DNA from: Pseudomonadales bacterium
Lineage (GTDB): Bacteria > Pseudomonadota > Gammaproteobacteria > Pseudomonadales > Azotimanducaceae
Reading direction: 5' to 3'
DNA length: 64,000 bases
Assembly: GCA_012103505.1 (NCBI GenBank)
Contig: WLWP01000001.1
Span: 3,720,001-3,784,000 of the forward strand
Under the pieces are notes generated by a model that worked only from the letters and a program-made list of their open reading frames with translations, ran no database searches and had not been told where the DNA came from. The position numbers and the translations under genes are program-made. Below are positions 35,215 through 51,438 of the stretch, piece after piece; position 1 is the stretch's first letter; each line of letters opens with the position of its first letter.

Positions 35215-36279
35215 CTAGTGTATGACCGGGTCTAGTTCACCAGTCTCGTATTTCCCAAACATCGCATCCAAGGACACAACGTTAATCTTGCTGGCCTGGC
35301 CGGCCGTCGAAAAAGCTTCATAACGCTCAATCACGACCTTCTTCATCGCATCCTGCGAGTCTTTCAGGTACTTGCGTGGATCGAACTCAGCCTTGTTGTC
35401 AGCCAAATGTTTTCTGATCGCCGCGGTTGAAGCGAGGCGCAAATCCGTATCAATGTTCACCTTGCGTACACCGTGCTTAATACCTTCTTGGATTTCGCTC
35501 AAAGGTACACCGTAGGTTTCTGGTATCTCGCCGCCGAACTCATTAATCATGGCCAGCAGATCCTGCGGCACTGATGAGCTGCCATGCATCACCAGATGAG
35601 TGTTAGGCAAACGCTGATTTATTTCTTTGATTCGCTCGATGGCCAAGATGTCACCGGTGGGTGGGCGGCTAAACTTATAAGCCCCATGGGAAGTACCAAT
35701 CGCGATTGCAAGGGCATCCACCCCGGTCCTTTGGACAAAATCTGCAGCTTGCTCAGGATCAGTCAATAACTGTTCCATCGACAACACGCCTTCTGCACCA
35801 ACCCCATCTTCTTCACCCGCTTCCCCGGTTTCAAGCGACCCCAAACAACCAAGCTCGCCCTCGACACTCACGCCACACGCATGCGCCATATCCACGGTTT
35901 GCCGTGTGACATCAATGTTGTAGTCATATTCTGCAGGCGTTTTTTGATCTTCTAATAGAGACCCATCCATCATGACTGAGCTGAACCCCAATTGGATGGA
36001 GCGTTGGCATACCGCAGGAGATGCACCATGATCTTGGTGCATGACGACTGGAATATGTGGGAACTCCTCTATCGCTGCTAGTATCAAGTGGCGCAAAAAG
36101 TTAGGACCGGCATACTTTCGCGCACCAGCAGAAGCCTGCACGATCACTGGGCTATCGGTTTCATCAGCGCCCTCCATAATCGCTCGCATCTGTTCGAGAT
36201 TGTTCACATTAAAGGCGGGGACACCGTAATCATTCTCCGCTGCATGATCGAGCAGCTGTCGCATACTTACTAAGGCCAT
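35215..36279 (-). CDS. fba: Fructose-bisphosphate aldolase, class II
   Basis: A 354-residue zinc aldolase that splits fructose 1,6-bisphosphate to the two triose phosphates. Zinc ligands lie in VMHQDHGAS and the VMHGSSS segment, with the second acid region VEGELGCLG and phosphate-binding KVNIDTDLR. The length and the EEDGVGAEG loop fit the long class IIB form found in Pseudomonas. It is the last of the tkt-pgk-fba run, 13 bases after pgk. No epd/gap gene is present between tkt and pgk, unlike in many Pseudomonas genomes. Confidence 0.96.
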   Translation of the reverse strand: MALVSMRQLLDHAAENDYGVPAFNVNNLEQMRAIMEGADETDSPVIVQASAGARKYAGPNFLRHLILAAIEEFPHIPVVMHQDHGASPAVCQRSIQLGFSSVMMDGSLLEDQKTPAEYDYNIDVTRQTVDMAHACGVSVEGELGCLGSLETGEAGEEDGVGAEGVLSMEQLLTDPEQAADFVQRTGVDALAIAIGTSHGAYKFSRPPTGDILAIERIKEINQRLPNTHLVMHGSSSVPQDLLAMINEFGGEIPETYGVPLSEIQEGIKHGVRKVNIDTDLRLASTAAIRKHLADNKAEFDPRKYLKDSQDAMKKVVIERYEAFSTAGQASKINVVSLDAMFGKYETGELDPVIH

Positions 36280-36292
36280 CTTTTTCTCCGTC

Positions 36293-37462
36293 TTATCTTT
36301 CGTTTCTTGATTGTAGTATTTCTACCGCGGGTAGGGTTTTGCCTTCGACAAACTCCAAAAACGCACCGCCGCCAGTAGAGATATACGAGATTTTCTCGCT
36401 AACTTCATATTTGTCGATCGCGGCTAAGGTGTCGCCGCCGCCAGCGATGGAAAACGCCTCGCTCGCCGCGATCGCTTCCGCCAAAATTCGCGTACCTTCG
36501 CCGAACTGATCAAACTCGAATACGCCAACAGGACCATTCCAAAGCACCGTCCCCGCGGTATCCAGCATAGAGGCCCAATCGCGCGCGGTCTGTGGACCAA
36601 TATCCAGAATCATCTCATCGTCCTGGACTTCATCAATGAGCCGCACAAGACCTTTCGCTCCCTCATCGAAGGCTTTCGCCACGATCACATCGACAGGGAT
36701 TGGAATCTCAACTCGAGCTGCAATCTCACGAGCAATATCAACCAACTCTGGCTCATGCAAAGACGTCCCTATGTTGAACCCAGATGCTGCGATAAACGTG
36801 TTCGCAATGCCCCCGCCAACGATAATATGGTCCGCAATTTCAGCCAAGGCGTTCAAAACCTCAAGTTTTGTGGATACTTTGGATCCACCAACGATCGCGA
36901 ACATCGGCTTCTGGGGTGCGGCGAGGGCTCGATTAAGCGCCTCGAGCTCGCCACCCAGCAGTAGCCCGGCGCACACCGAAGGCGCAAATTTGGCGACGCC
37001 ATGAGTCGAGGCTTGGGCGCGGTGCGCAGTGCCAAATGCATCGTGCACGAACACCTCACACTGCTCGGCATAGCGCTTAGCGAGAGAGTCATCATTGGCT
37101 TTTTCACCTGCGAAGAATCGCACGTTCTCAAGCAAGGCAATTTCGCCGTTAGCCACGTCCGCGCAGTCTTCGACCCGTTCTAGTAATCGAACGGTACATC
37201 CTATGAGTTCACCCAATCGCCGGGCGACCGGAGCCAAGGAACTTTCTGCATCAAAAACGCCTTCATCGGGCCTGCCGAGATGCGACATCACGACGACGGA
37301 TGCATTTGCGGCCAGCGCATGCTCAATGGTAGGCACCGACGCACGTATCCGCGCATCGCTCGTCACCTCACCTTTACTAACAGGTACATTAAGATCCGCT
37401 CGGATCAGCACCCGCTTACCTGTAAGGTCTATCTCGCCAATTTGTGGGATGGCAATTGCCAT
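36293..37462 (-). CDS. pgk: Phosphoglycerate kinase
   Basis: A 389-residue enzyme that moves phosphate between 1,3-bisphosphoglycerate and ADP. The N-terminal [20 protein letters not shown], and the late nucleotide motifs GPVGVFEF and GGGDTLAAI are all intact. The length is typical of the proteobacterial enzyme. A GAGGAT ribosome site precedes ATG 37462. Lies between tkt and fba on the same strand. Confidence 0.97.
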   Translation of the reverse strand: MAIAIPQIGEIDLTGKRVLIRADLNVPVSKGEVTSDARIRASVPTIEHALAANASVVVMSHLGRPDEGVFDAESSLAPVARRLGELIGCTVRLLERVEDCADVANGEIALLENVRFFAGEKANDDSLAKRYAEQCEVFVHDAFGTAHRAQASTHGVAKFAPSVCAGLLLGGELEALNRALAAPQKPMFAIVGGSKVSTKLEVLNALAEIADHIIVGGGIANTFIAASGFNIGTSLHEPELVDIAREIAARVEIPIPVDVIVAKAFDEGAKGLVRLIDEVQDDEMILDIGPQTARDWASMLDTAGTVLWNGPVGVFEFDQFGEGTRILAEAIAASEAFSIAGGGDTLAAIDKYEVSEKISYISTGGGAFLEFVEGKTLPAVEILQSRNER

Positions 37463-37513
37463 GTGCTATCTCGAATCCTCTTTCGTCACATCCGAACCGC
37501 TAAACCGTTCAAT

Positions 37514-39493
37514 TTACCCCAACAAAGCCTTCGCGCGTGTAATCACATTGTCAGCACTTATGCCGAGGGTTTTCATAGCTTCAGCACCCGGCGCAGACAA
37601 CCCATATCGATCAATACTGACGGTATCCCCATCCAGACCGACAAATTTGGACCAAAAATCACCGTGACCCGCTTCGATCGCAAGGCGCGCCCGTACAGCT
37701 GGCGGTAGGACTTCGTCTCGGTAAGCCTGATCTTGTGCCATAAACACTTCGCAACACGGCATGGAAACAACCTGGACTTTAACGCCTGTCTCACTCAGCG
37801 CTGCACAAGCAGCCATAGCTAACTCAACTTCCGAACCGGTACCAATAAGAATCAGGTCGGGAATTCCCTCGCAGGACTTCAGGACATAGCCGCCGCGTTC
37901 AATATTCGCGAAGGTCGCTGCGTCTCGGGTTTGCGCCTCAGTATTTTGGCGTGTGAATATCAAGGCTGAAGGGGTACTTTGTTCTTGTACCGCGCACCGC
38001 CAAGCCACAGCGGTTTCCACTGTATCGCATGGCCGCCATGTATGCAGGTTCGGCGTCGTTCGAAGATTTGTTAATTGCTCGACCGGTTGGTGGGTAGGCC
38101 CGTCTTCGCCAACGGCAACCGAATCGTGTGTGTAGACAAAGATGTTCGGAATCCCCATCAACGCCGCCAACCGCACTGCGTTACGGGCATATTCCATAAA
38201 TACAAGAAAGGTGCCCGTGAAAGGTCGAATCCCGCCGTGTAGCAAGATGCCGTTGCTGATAGCTGTCATGCCGAACTCTCGCACCCCGTAGCTCATGTGC
38301 TGCTCGTCTGTAGCACCACTCCATTTGGTAAGATTGGAACTGGTCAGATCAGCGGAGCCCCCAAACAGCTCCGGGAGTCCTTCCGCCACGGCACCGATAA
38401 CGCGCTGGCTGGATTTTCGAGTCGCCAGTGTCGTCGGTTCTGCCTGTTCAGTAGCCGCCAACTCATTGACAGCTTCATCCCAACCGTCCGGCAATTCTCC
38501 GGACATTCGCCGTGTGAATTCACTTGCCAATTGTGGATGTGCTTCGGCATAGGCATCGAACAAAGTTTGCCAATCCGCCTGACGGCGGGCACCTGCCGCT
38601 TTCTGATCCCAGTCCGCTCTGACGTGCTCCGGTATCTCAAAGGCATCAGCATTCCAATTGAGCTGCTTTCGGGTCAACGCAATCTCTTCATCCCCAAGCG
38701 CTGCGCCATGGGCAGATGCTGTACCTTGTTTGTTGGGCGAACCAAAACCAATCGTCGTCCGACAACAAACCAATGTAGGGCGTCCATCCGAGGACAAGGC
38801 GTTGTCCAAGGCTGCTCGGATTTCATCGGCGTCATGACCGTCAACACTCCGGATCACACGCCAGCCGTAGGCTTCAAACCGCGCCGGTACGTCTTCACCA
38901 AACCAGGCGTCGGTTTCGCCGTCGATAGAAATGCCGTTGTCATCATAGATACAGATGAGCTTGCCTAAACCTAGCGTTCCCGCCAACGAGGCTACTTCGT
39001 GGCTGATGCCTTCCATCAGACAGCCATCGCCCACGACAACCCAGGTGCGATGATCAACGACATTATGCCCATCGCGATTAAACTCATGCGCAAGCTTCGA
39101 TTCAGCAAGCGCCATACCTACGGCATTGGCTAATCCTTGGCCCAGCGGTCCCGTAGTCGTTTCAACACCAGGACATTCTCCCCACTCGGGGTGTCCTGCA
39201 GTTTTGGCGTGCAGCTGGCGGAAGTTCTTCAGCTCATCAAGCGACAACCCGTACCCCGTCAGGTGCAGAAGGCTATACAAAAACATTGAGCCATGGCCAT
39301 TCGATAGCACGAACCGATCACGGTCCGCCCAGCCAGGATCGTTCGGATTGTGTTTTAGGAGTTCACGCCAGAGAACTTCGCCGACGTCGGCAAGTCCCAT
39401 GGGCGCACCAGGGTGACCACTTTTTGCTGCCTGGACCGCGTCCATGGCAAGCACGCGAATCGCGTTTGCACGTTCGATGTGTGAGGAGGACAT
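37514..39493 (-). CDS. tkt: Transketolase
   Basis: A 659-residue thiamine diphosphate enzyme of the pentose phosphate pathway. It begins with [25 protein letters not shown], and the ThDP motif GDGCLMEG[10 protein letters not shown] is followed by VYDDNG-like metal-binding residues ([11 protein letters not shown]). The C-terminal domain has the [10 protein letters not shown] loop. It is divergent from metK across 153 bases that must hold the promoters for both; I see no clear -35/-10 pair there. Confidence 0.97.
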   Translation of the reverse strand: MSSSHIERANAIRVLAMDAVQAAKSGHPGAPMGLADVGEVLWRELLKHNPNDPGWADRDRFVLSNGHGSMFLYSLLHLTGYGLSLDELKNFRQLHAKTAGHPEWGECPGVETTTGPLGQGLANAVGMALAESKLAHEFNRDGHNVVDHRTWVVVGDGCLMEGISHEVASLAGTLGLGKLICIYDDNGISIDGETDAWFGEDVPARFEAYGWRVIRSVDGHDADEIRAALDNALSSDGRPTLVCCRTTIGFGSPNKQGTASAHGAALGDEEIALTRKQLNWNADAFEIPEHVRADWDQKAAGARRQADWQTLFDAYAEAHPQLASEFTRRMSGELPDGWDEAVNELAATEQAEPTTLATRKSSQRVIGAVAEGLPELFGGSADLTSSNLTKWSGATDEQHMSYGVREFGMTAISNGILLHGGIRPFTGTFLVFMEYARNAVRLAALMGIPNIFVYTHDSVAVGEDGPTHQPVEQLTNLRTTPNLHTWRPCDTVETAVAWRCAVQEQSTPSALIFTRQNTEAQTRDAATFANIERGGYVLKSCEGIPDLILIGTGSEVELAMAACAALSETGVKVQVVSMPCCEVFMAQDQAYRDEVLPPAVRARLAIEAGHGDFWSKFVGLDGDTVSIDRYGLSAPGAEAMKTLGISADNVITRAKALLG

Positions 39494-39646
39494 TGGGAGC
39501 CTTTATTATCAAGCGGCGCTATTGTCTTCACTCCTATGCACTGGCGCAAACTTTTCCGCAAAAAACTCAACGAAACCCGTAAAATGCTCGGCTTGGCTAG
39601 AACGCCGACCTTCGCATGAAACGTCAGACAGTAAAGGAATCAATTC

Positions 39647-40801
39647 ATGGCAGATTACTCAGTTTTCACTTCCGAATCCGTTTCGGAAGGTCATCCCGAT
39701 AAAGTTGCGGACCAAATCTCGGACGCGGTCCTCGACGCGATGCTCGCCTCGGATCCCGATTCACGGGTTGCGTGCGAAACGTTGATCAAAACTGGGATCG
39801 TGGTCGTGGCCGGTGAGATCCGTACCAACGCTGATGTGGATATCGACCGTCTCGTGCGCAACGTCATTGCTGAAATCGGTTACGACGGTCCTGACGTCGG
39901 TTTCGACCCAGAAGCATGTACGGTGGTTAACGCTCTTGGCGTGCAATCATCAGACATCGCCATGGGCGTGGATGAATCAAACGAGCACGAGCAGGGTGCC
40001 GGGGATCAGGGTCTAATGTTTGGCTATGCGACAGACGAGACTGACGTGTTGATGCCAGCACCGATCACCTACGCACATCGTCTTGTCCAGAAGCAAGCTG
40101 AAGCACGCCGATCCTCGCTGGGCTTCTTACGCCCAGATGCAAAAAGCCAACTTTCTTTCCGCTATGACAGCGAAGGCAAGCCCATCGCGATCGACGCGGT
40201 CGTTCTGAGCACCCAGCACTCTCCCGATGTCGATCAAGCGACCCTACGCGACGCCGTCATGGATGAGATTATCAAACCAACATTGCCAGCGAATTGGGTT
40301 TCCAGTGACACGAAGATGTACATCAACCCGACTGGCCAGTTCATTATCGGTGGACCCGTCGGGGATTGCGGGCTCACCGGACGGAAGATCATCGTTGACA
40401 CCTATGGCGGTATGGCTCGTCACGGCGGCGGTGCGTTTTCTGGCAAAGATCCATCCAAAGTCGACCGCAGCGCGGCCTACGCTGGGCGCTATGTGGCAAA
40501 GAACATTGTTGCTGCAGGTCTCGCGAGCCGCTGCGAGATTCAGGTGAGCTATGCGATCGGTGTCGCAGAACCGACTTCCATCAGCATAAATACGTTCGGT
40601 ACCGGACGGGTAAGCGATGAGCAAATTGTTCAACTTGTACGTGAGCATTTTGATTTGCGGCCAAAAGGTTTGATCGACATGCTAAACCTCAAACAGCCAA
40701 TCTATAGAACGACAGCTGCCTACGGGCACTTTGGTCGAACTGAAGAGAGCTTTTCCTGGGAGCGGACCGATCGCGCCGAAGCCCTGGCTGCCGCCGTATA
40801 A
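39647..40801 (+). CDS. metK: S-adenosylmethionine synthase
   Basis: A 384-residue enzyme that joins methionine and ATP to make AdoMet. It shows [24 protein letters not shown] at the N-terminus, GAGDQG(L)MFGYA (the substrate loop), and [19 protein letters not shown], the P-loop-like signature. An AAAGGA ribosome site lies eight bases before the ATG. No SAM riboswitch is visible upstream. It is followed by metF after 41 bases; ahcY, often near these genes, is absent here. Confidence 0.97.
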   Translation: MADYSVFTSESVSEGHPDKVADQISDAVLDAMLASDPDSRVACETLIKTGIVVVAGEIRTNADVDIDRLVRNVIAEIGYDGPDVGFDPEACTVVNALGVQSSDIAMGVDESNEHEQGAGDQGLMFGYATDETDVLMPAPITYAHRLVQKQAEARRSSLGFLRPDAKSQLSFRYDSEGKPIAIDAVVLSTQHSPDVDQATLRDAVMDEIIKPTLPANWVSSDTKMYINPTGQFIIGGPVGDCGLTGRKIIVDTYGGMARHGGGAFSGKDPSKVDRSAAYAGRYVAKNIVAAGLASRCEIQVSYAIGVAEPTSISINTFGTGRVSDEQIVQLVREHFDLRPKGLIDMLNLKQPIYRTTAAYGHFGRTEESFSWERTDRAEALAAAV

Positions 40802-40842
40802 ACCCGCTATCGAAGTAAGACGGTAGCAAGGACGCTTATGTC

Positions 40843-41694
40843 ATGACAAAACTAGGAAGCCCAGAACTCAGCATCGAGTTTTTCCCCCCTCGGGATGAAG
40901 AAGGCCGTGATCGTCTGGTGGAAAACGTCGCGGTAAAACTCGCGGCATTGGGTCCGGAGTTCTTCTCTGTCACCTACGGCGCTGGTGGATCGACTCGGGA
41001 CGGGACCCGTCAAACGGTGCTTGCCTTACAGAGCTCCGGACAAGAAGCCGTGCCGCACTTATCCATGGGCGCTGATGACCAGACTGCCGTACATTCTCTG
41101 CTCGATGACTATCGCAGCAACAATATCCGTCGGATCGTCGCACTGCGCGGCGATCAACCGTCTGGAATCGGTTCATACAAATTCAACAATGCCCAAGCCC
41201 TCATAGAAGTCATTCGCCAACACAGCGGTGACTACTTCGACTTGATCGTCGCGGCTTACCCGGAAATACACCCAGATGCAAAATCAGCGTCCAGCGATAT
41301 GGATTTCTTTCAGGCTAAGGTCGCGGCAGGTGCCTCACGAGCAGTCACCCAATACTTCTACAACGTCGACGCCTATGAAGACTTCTTAAATCGATGCATG
41401 CAGAAAGGTGTGAGCATCCCGATTGTCCCCGGGATCATGCCTATCACGGATTTTCAGTCCTTAACCCGCTTTTCAGACAAGGCAGGCGCCGAAATCCCGC
41501 GCTGGCTACGTCATCGATTGGCGGAGCTTGCGGATGACCCTGAAGGAACGAGGGCGCTAGGGGTTGAATTTGTGACAGGGCTCTGCGAACGTCTCTTGCA
41601 ACTCGGTGTCCCTGGATTTCATTTTTATAGCTTGAACCGGTGGGGTGCTACGACCCAAATTTGTTCAGCTCTAGGATTCGCGGCTAGGGATTAG
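40843..41694 (+). CDS. metF: 5,10-methylenetetrahydrofolate reductase
   Basis: A 283-residue flavoenzyme that makes 5-methyl-THF for methionine synthesis. The N-terminal SIEFFPPRDEEG has the catalytic Glu, SVTYGAGGSTRDGT is typical, and ALRGDQPSG and the later QYFYNVDAYEDF substrate region are conserved. It probably shares a transcript with metK. The 138-base gap after it up to rsmE contains an unused perfect ribosome-site sequence (AAAAGGAGG) and a tandem repeat array. Confidence 0.95.
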   Translation: MTKLGSPELSIEFFPPRDEEGRDRLVENVAVKLAALGPEFFSVTYGAGGSTRDGTRQTVLALQSSGQEAVPHLSMGADDQTAVHSLLDDYRSNNIRRIVALRGDQPSGIGSYKFNNAQALIEVIRQHSGDYFDLIVAAYPEIHPDAKSASSDMDFFQAKVAAGASRAVTQYFYNVDAYEDFLNRCMQKGVSIPIVPGIMPITDFQSLTRFSDKAGAEIPRWLRHRLAELADDPEGTRALGVEFVTGLCERLLQLGVPGFHFYSLNRWGATTQICSALGFAARD

Positions 41695-41765
41695 AAAGTA
41701 GCCAACACTATAAAAGGAGGCGATGAACTAAACCTCATACCCAATCGGTTCTCCACCCAATCGTT

Positions 41766-41842
41766 CTAATGCCTAATAGTCCCTATACCTAGTCGCCCCT
41801 ATACCTAGTCGCCCCTATACCTAGTAGACCCTATGCCTAATC
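41766..41842 (+). repeat. About five 13- to 16-bp tandem units running into the rsmE start
   Basis: The unit AGTCGCCCCTATACCT occurs twice intact, with a shorter copy before (41778 on) and changed copies on each side. The final copy reads CTATGCCTAAT and contains the rsmE start codon; the first reads ATGCCTAATAG, a copy of the same start that meets a stop after three codons. The array therefore looks derived from the gene start itself. No Shine-Dalgarno lies within it. Confidence 0.85.
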
Positions 41843-42552
41843 ATCTATACGTCGACGTCCCCGATGGTGAGCTTAACGTTGGTACCAACCTAGCCCTCAA
41901 CCGTGATCAGCACCACTACCTAACGCGCGTCTTAAGATTACGTAGCGGTGACACCTGCGACTGTTTCGACGGACAGGGGCTCAAGTTCAAGGCGGTTCTG
42001 GACAGTTCGAGTCGAGATGCCAAGTTGACAGTCACGATCGTCGAGCCGCGCGAAGCGCCAGCCAGCCACCGCAATCATCTCGCTATGGCTCTACTCAAGG
42101 GCTCCGCCATGGATCGAGCCATCCAACTTGCTTGCGAATCTGGCGCACATGACATCAGCCTTTTTAGCGCTCAACGTAGCAACGCAAAGCTCGATGCAAA
42201 ACGCTTCGAAAACAAGCGTGAACACTGGCAAAAGATCATTATCGGTGCGTGCGAACAGAGCGGTCGTGCCTATTTGCCGACGTTTGACCCTGACGTGAGC
42301 CTCGAAGCGCTTCTTGCAAGCGACACGAACACCTACGTGCTCCACATGGACGGCGGGCCGTTCAATTTCCAAATTGGCGCAGATCGACTAATGCTCGTCG
42401 GTCCAGAAGGTGGCTGGTCCGAGGCGGAACTTAGTTTGATGGAATCTGCTCGCGTGCAACGCGTGTCAGTCGGACCGACCACCTTGCGGGCTGAATCAAC
42501 CCCGGGTGCGGCTTTGGCGATTCTGAACTATCTGGACGGAACTGGCGGTTAG
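41833..42552 (+). CDS. rsmE: 16S rRNA (uracil1498-N3)-methyltransferase
   Basis: A 239-residue SPOUT methyltransferase that modifies U1498 in the decoding region of 16S rRNA. The knot motif LMLVGPEGGWSEAEL is present, followed by VGPTTLRAESTPGAAL, and the N-terminal PUA-like part contains DQHHYLTRVLRL. The start ATG 41833 lies inside the last copy of a tandem repeat and lacks a ribosome site. The stop overlaps that of the convergent chpC (TTAG). Confidence 0.93.
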   Translation: MPNHLYVDVPDGELNVGTNLALNRDQHHYLTRVLRLRSGDTCDCFDGQGLKFKAVLDSSSRDAKLTVTIVEPREAPASHRNHLAMALLKGSAMDRAIQLACESGAHDISLFSAQRSNAKLDAKRFENKREHWQKIIIGACEQSGRAYLPTFDPDVSLEALLASDTNTYVLHMDGGPFNFQIGADRLMLVGPEGGWSEAELSLMESARVQRVSVGPTTLRAESTPGAALAILNYLDGTGG

Positions 42553-43037
42553 ACGATTTTTAGCCCGTTGATGAGGTCAGCAACCTGGCTTTCTACGTAA
42601 GCGAGATCTGGAATGGTTGCGGTTTCAGTGCCAAACGAGACGTGCATTGAATCTGCGGTACCTAGGTTGCCACCTTCGGTTTTTATATCCTCTTCAACAA
42701 GCTGCACCATTCTAGGCAAAGAATCCGCAACCAAGGCATAAAACTCAACACCACCTGAAGTCCGCGCTCGATTCATCACTATTAAGCAGCGAGGCGTTTG
42801 CATGGGATCGGACTCTTCATTGAAACCACCGTAGTGCACAACGGGAAGCGTTAGACCACGCCAACCCATGTACCCTAAACACCAGGCCGGTCCGTCATCA
42901 AGCACTTTGATACGCCGCCACGGGAGTATCTCTGCAACACAGACATTGGGTAAGAGCAATTGGTGACCTGATGTGGGGATCACCACACAGGAAAGTTCGT
43001 TTGCTTCGTTACCTAGAACCACCGCTGCATCCGTCAT
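42549..43037 (-). CDS. chpC: ChpC, CheW-like chemosensory coupling protein
   Basis: A 162-residue CheW-domain protein. It has the usual two beta barrels: LSCVVIPTSGHQLLLPNVCVAEIL, followed by GPAWCLGYMGWRGLTLPVVHY, the CheW pattern around the receptor groove. As the last gene of the pil/chp cluster and a second CheW beside PilI it corresponds to ChpC, which links extra inputs to the ChpA kinase in Pseudomonas. It begins ten bases after the chpA stop. Confidence 0.88.
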   Translation of the reverse strand: MTDAAVVLGNEANELSCVVIPTSGHQLLLPNVCVAEILPWRRIKVLDDGPAWCLGYMGWRGLTLPVVHYGGFNEESDPMQTPRCLIVMNRARTSGGVEFYALVADSLPRMVQLVEEDIKTEGGNLGTADSMHVSFGTETATIPDLAYVESQVADLINGLKIV

Positions 43038-43047
43038 CGCTGCCTCA

Positions 43048-49155
<6,108 letters not shown>

Positions 49156-49203
49156 CTAATATCCTTTCTAGTGTCCTTCTAGTTCTGGCCGAGAATCGCC
49201 AGG
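49156..49203 (-). promoter_or_regulatory. Duplicated Shine-Dalgarno-like leader of chpA
   Basis: On the minus strand the leader contains CTAGAAGGACACTAGAAAGG, that is, two copies of CTAGAA(A)GGA twelve bases apart, before ATTAG-ATG. The nearer copy is well placed as the ribosome site and the other is an apparent duplicate. GGA loops of this type are also what CsrA/RsmA proteins bind. Confidence 0.45.
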
Positions 49204-50421
49204 TTAGCCGTTAGGGAGTTTGAAGCCCTCAACGGAGGATTGCATTTCGTTCGCCATTTGTGCGAGTTGCCCGATGTTGCTCGCGGTTTGATCCGTCGAA
49301 TCAGCTGTGTTGGACGTAATCTCTTGAATTACGTTCATCGTATTGCTGACGTGTCCCGCAGTCGCTGCCTGTTGTCGGGCCGCATTCGAGATGTTCTGAA
49401 TCAGCTCTGCCAGTGACGTAGAAACTCCTTCAATTTCTTCAAGCGCTACTCCGGCATCCTGCGCTCGTTTTGCGCCATCAACAACTTCTGCTGTCGTTTG
49501 CTCCATCGAAATCACAGCTTCGTTCGTGTCTGTTTGGATCGTCTTAACAAGGGCTGCTATCTGTTTTGTCGCTGCCGAAGATCGCTCCGCGAGACGCTGA
49601 ACCTCGTCAGCAACAACCGCGAAACCTCGCCCGGCATCACCAGCCATGGACGCCTGTATCGCTGCGTTCAAAGACAAGATGTTAGTTTGGTCAGCAATAT
49701 CGTTAATCAACGAGACGATGTCCCCAATCTCTTGGGAAGACTCACCCAAACGCTTAATGCGTTTCGCCGTTTCTTGGATCTGGCTGCGAATGCTGTCCAT
49801 GCCACCAATGGTGTCCTGCACAACATGCGACCCTTTGTTCGCGATCTCCACAGCACGCTCGGCTACTGAGGCAGACTCAGCTGCGTTGGAGGAAACTTGG
49901 TCAATCGACACTGCCATATCATTTATCGCAGTAGATGCTTGGCCAATTTCTTTCGCCTGGTTTTCTGCCGCAGAAGCCAATCCACTCGCAGTATCCTGAC
50001 TGTCGCCCGCAGCTTTCGCGACTTGGACTGACAGATTGTTAATGTTTGAAACAAGTCCGCGCATTTGATCGATCGCAAAGTTAATCGAATCGGCAATCGC
50101 ACCCGTAAAGTTCTCAGTCACTGAAGCGTGGACGGTCAGATCGCCTTCAGCGAGATCCGCCAACTCATCGAGTAACTGTAAAATTGCTGCTTGATTCCGC
50201 TCATTTTGAGCCGCCTGCTCATGCAGCTGCTGGCGTGTGCTGGTAACCATGACCATGCCGATGACTGCCATGACGATGACACCGCCAAGTGCCAGCAACG
50301 TCGGTGGACTCTCTAGTACTGATGCACCTTCTTGTACAACGAAATAAGCCATCCCGGCTAAAATTCCCGCCATCAAGGTCATCAATGCAACCAACAGCGG
50401 AGATAACTTCCCTGATTTCAT
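49204..50421 (-). CDS. pilJ: PilJ, chemoreceptor of the pilus pathway, lacking the periplasmic sensor domain
   Basis: A 405-residue methyl-accepting protein, far shorter than Pseudomonas PilJ (about 680). Two membrane helices (about 9-29 and 41-59) are separated by only eleven residues, so the two periplasmic PilJ domains that bind pilin are missing. A HAMP-like segment (about 85-120) and a full signalling domain follow, with the hairpin tip NILSLNAAIQASMAGDAGRG, the form specific to PilJ. It lies between pilI and chpA in the normal order with no remnant of a sensor region nearby. Confidence 0.93.
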   Translation of the reverse strand: MKSGKLSPLLVALMTLMAGILAGMAYFVVQEGASVLESPPTLLALGGVIVMAVIGMVMVTSTRQQLHEQAAQNERNQAAILQLLDELADLAEGDLTVHASVTENFTGAIADSINFAIDQMRGLVSNINNLSVQVAKAAGDSQDTASGLASAAENQAKEIGQASTAINDMAVSIDQVSSNAAESASVAERAVEIANKGSHVVQDTIGGMDSIRSQIQETAKRIKRLGESSQEIGDIVSLINDIADQTNILSLNAAIQASMAGDAGRGFAVVADEVQRLAERSSAATKQIAALVKTIQTDTNEAVISMEQTTAEVVDGAKRAQDAGVALEEIEGVSTSLAELIQNISNAARQQAATAGHVSNTMNVIQEITSNTADSTDQTASNIGQLAQMANEMQSSVEGFKLPNG

Positions 50422-50452
50422 ATCCTTATCCTACCTACAATACTTGCTTGTC

Positions 50453-50998
50453 TTACTTCGATTTATCCTGAGCGACGTCGAAAAAACGTTCGTCACGCAG
50501 AATCGCCTTCAAGTGCACCTCGTGAAACACGCGGCCACCATGCCGAAACGCACCTTCGGCAAAGGGCTGCAATCCAGCCAACCCTTCACCATCGTGCGCT
50601 TCAAAACTTTCTTCTGAGAAATGCTGTATCCCTAACGATTGCTCCACAAGAAGACCAGCAACCACGTCTTCATCTTCTACAATCAACAACCGCCATTGAC
50701 TGGCGGGCATCGTCGTGGGCATTTCCAAAAATTCATGCAAATCAACGATCGGTACCAACCGACCTCGAATATTCGCGATGCCCCGCACCCAGCTTTTAAC
50801 CGCGGGGAGTGGTGTGAGCTTAGGCATCTGTAAAAGCTCAACGACGTCTCCGATCTTTGACACCAATCGAGTGCCACCAACCAGAAAACCTAGTCCCTGC
50901 CATTGTGCCTGGGACTCTTCCTTGCGCGGCAGCGCAGCTGCGTTCTTGAAGGTCGCAGCCTTAATGTCATAAAGAACGTTTATCGCGTCGCTTGGCAT
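50453..50998 (-). CDS. pilI: PilI, CheW-like coupling protein
   Basis: A 181-residue CheW-domain protein that links PilJ to ChpA. It has an N-terminal lead and the CheW double barrel from about residue 30, with GTRLVSKIGDVVEL and the KSWVRGIANIRGRLVPIVDL segment that is conserved in CheW. The leader on the minus strand has three GGA motifs, one directly abutting the ATG, where the spacing is too small to serve as the ribosome site. Confidence 0.93.
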   Translation of the reverse strand: MPSDAINVLYDIKAATFKNAAALPRKEESQAQWQGLGFLVGGTRLVSKIGDVVELLQMPKLTPLPAVKSWVRGIANIRGRLVPIVDLHEFLEMPTTMPASQWRLLIVEDEDVVAGLLVEQSLGIQHFSEESFEAHDGEGLAGLQPFAEGAFRHGGRVFHEVHLKAILRDERFFDVAQDKSK

Positions 50999-51030
50999 TC
51001 CTTGTTCCTCTACCTAATCCCTGTTGTCAC

Positions 51031-51393
51031 CTAAACCAACAATCCATTGACGGTGCTGATTAGGGTTCTATCGTCGACGGGTTTAGTTAGGTACCCACAC
51101 GCGCCTTGGCGTTCACCCCAAACTCGGTCAGCGTCTTGGCTCTTGCTAGACACTATGACTACGGGTATATGCGATGTGTTATCGCTGCGGGTGATTTGTC
51201 GGGTCGCTTGAAAGCCATTTATCCCCGGCATGACAACATCCATTAGGATGACATCGGGTTGTTCTTCGCTGGCCATGCTGACGCCGTCTGAGCCGGTCGC
51301 TGCCGTCAGCACCTGATGGCCTTGACGCGATAGCGTGTTCACTATCTTGTGCGTCTCAGTGGGCGAGTCGTCTACAACAAGTATCCTTGCCAT
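51031..51393 (-). CDS. pilH: PilH, single-domain response regulator
   Basis: A 120-residue receiver protein. The acidic pair DD is at the start (RILVVDDSP), the phosphorylated Asp is in VILMDVVMPG, and Lys in YLTKPVDDR. In Pseudomonas, PilH acts with PilG downstream of ChpA and opposes PilG output, probably by affecting PilT-driven retraction. Leader: AAGGATTCGAGGATAAG before the ATG, two GGA motifs. Confidence 0.94.
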   Translation of the reverse strand: MARILVVDDSPTETHKIVNTLSRQGHQVLTAATGSDGVSMASEEQPDVILMDVVMPGINGFQATRQITRSDNTSHIPVVIVSSKSQDADRVWGERQGACGYLTKPVDDRTLISTVNGLLV

Positions 51394-51438
51394 TGATTCT
51401 TATCCTCGAATCCTTGCTCGGGTCATTCGCCTAAGCCC

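Noticed and set aside
40802-40842. An S-adenosylhomocysteine riboswitch before metF
   Set aside because: Only 41 bases lie between metK and metF, and ahcY is absent.
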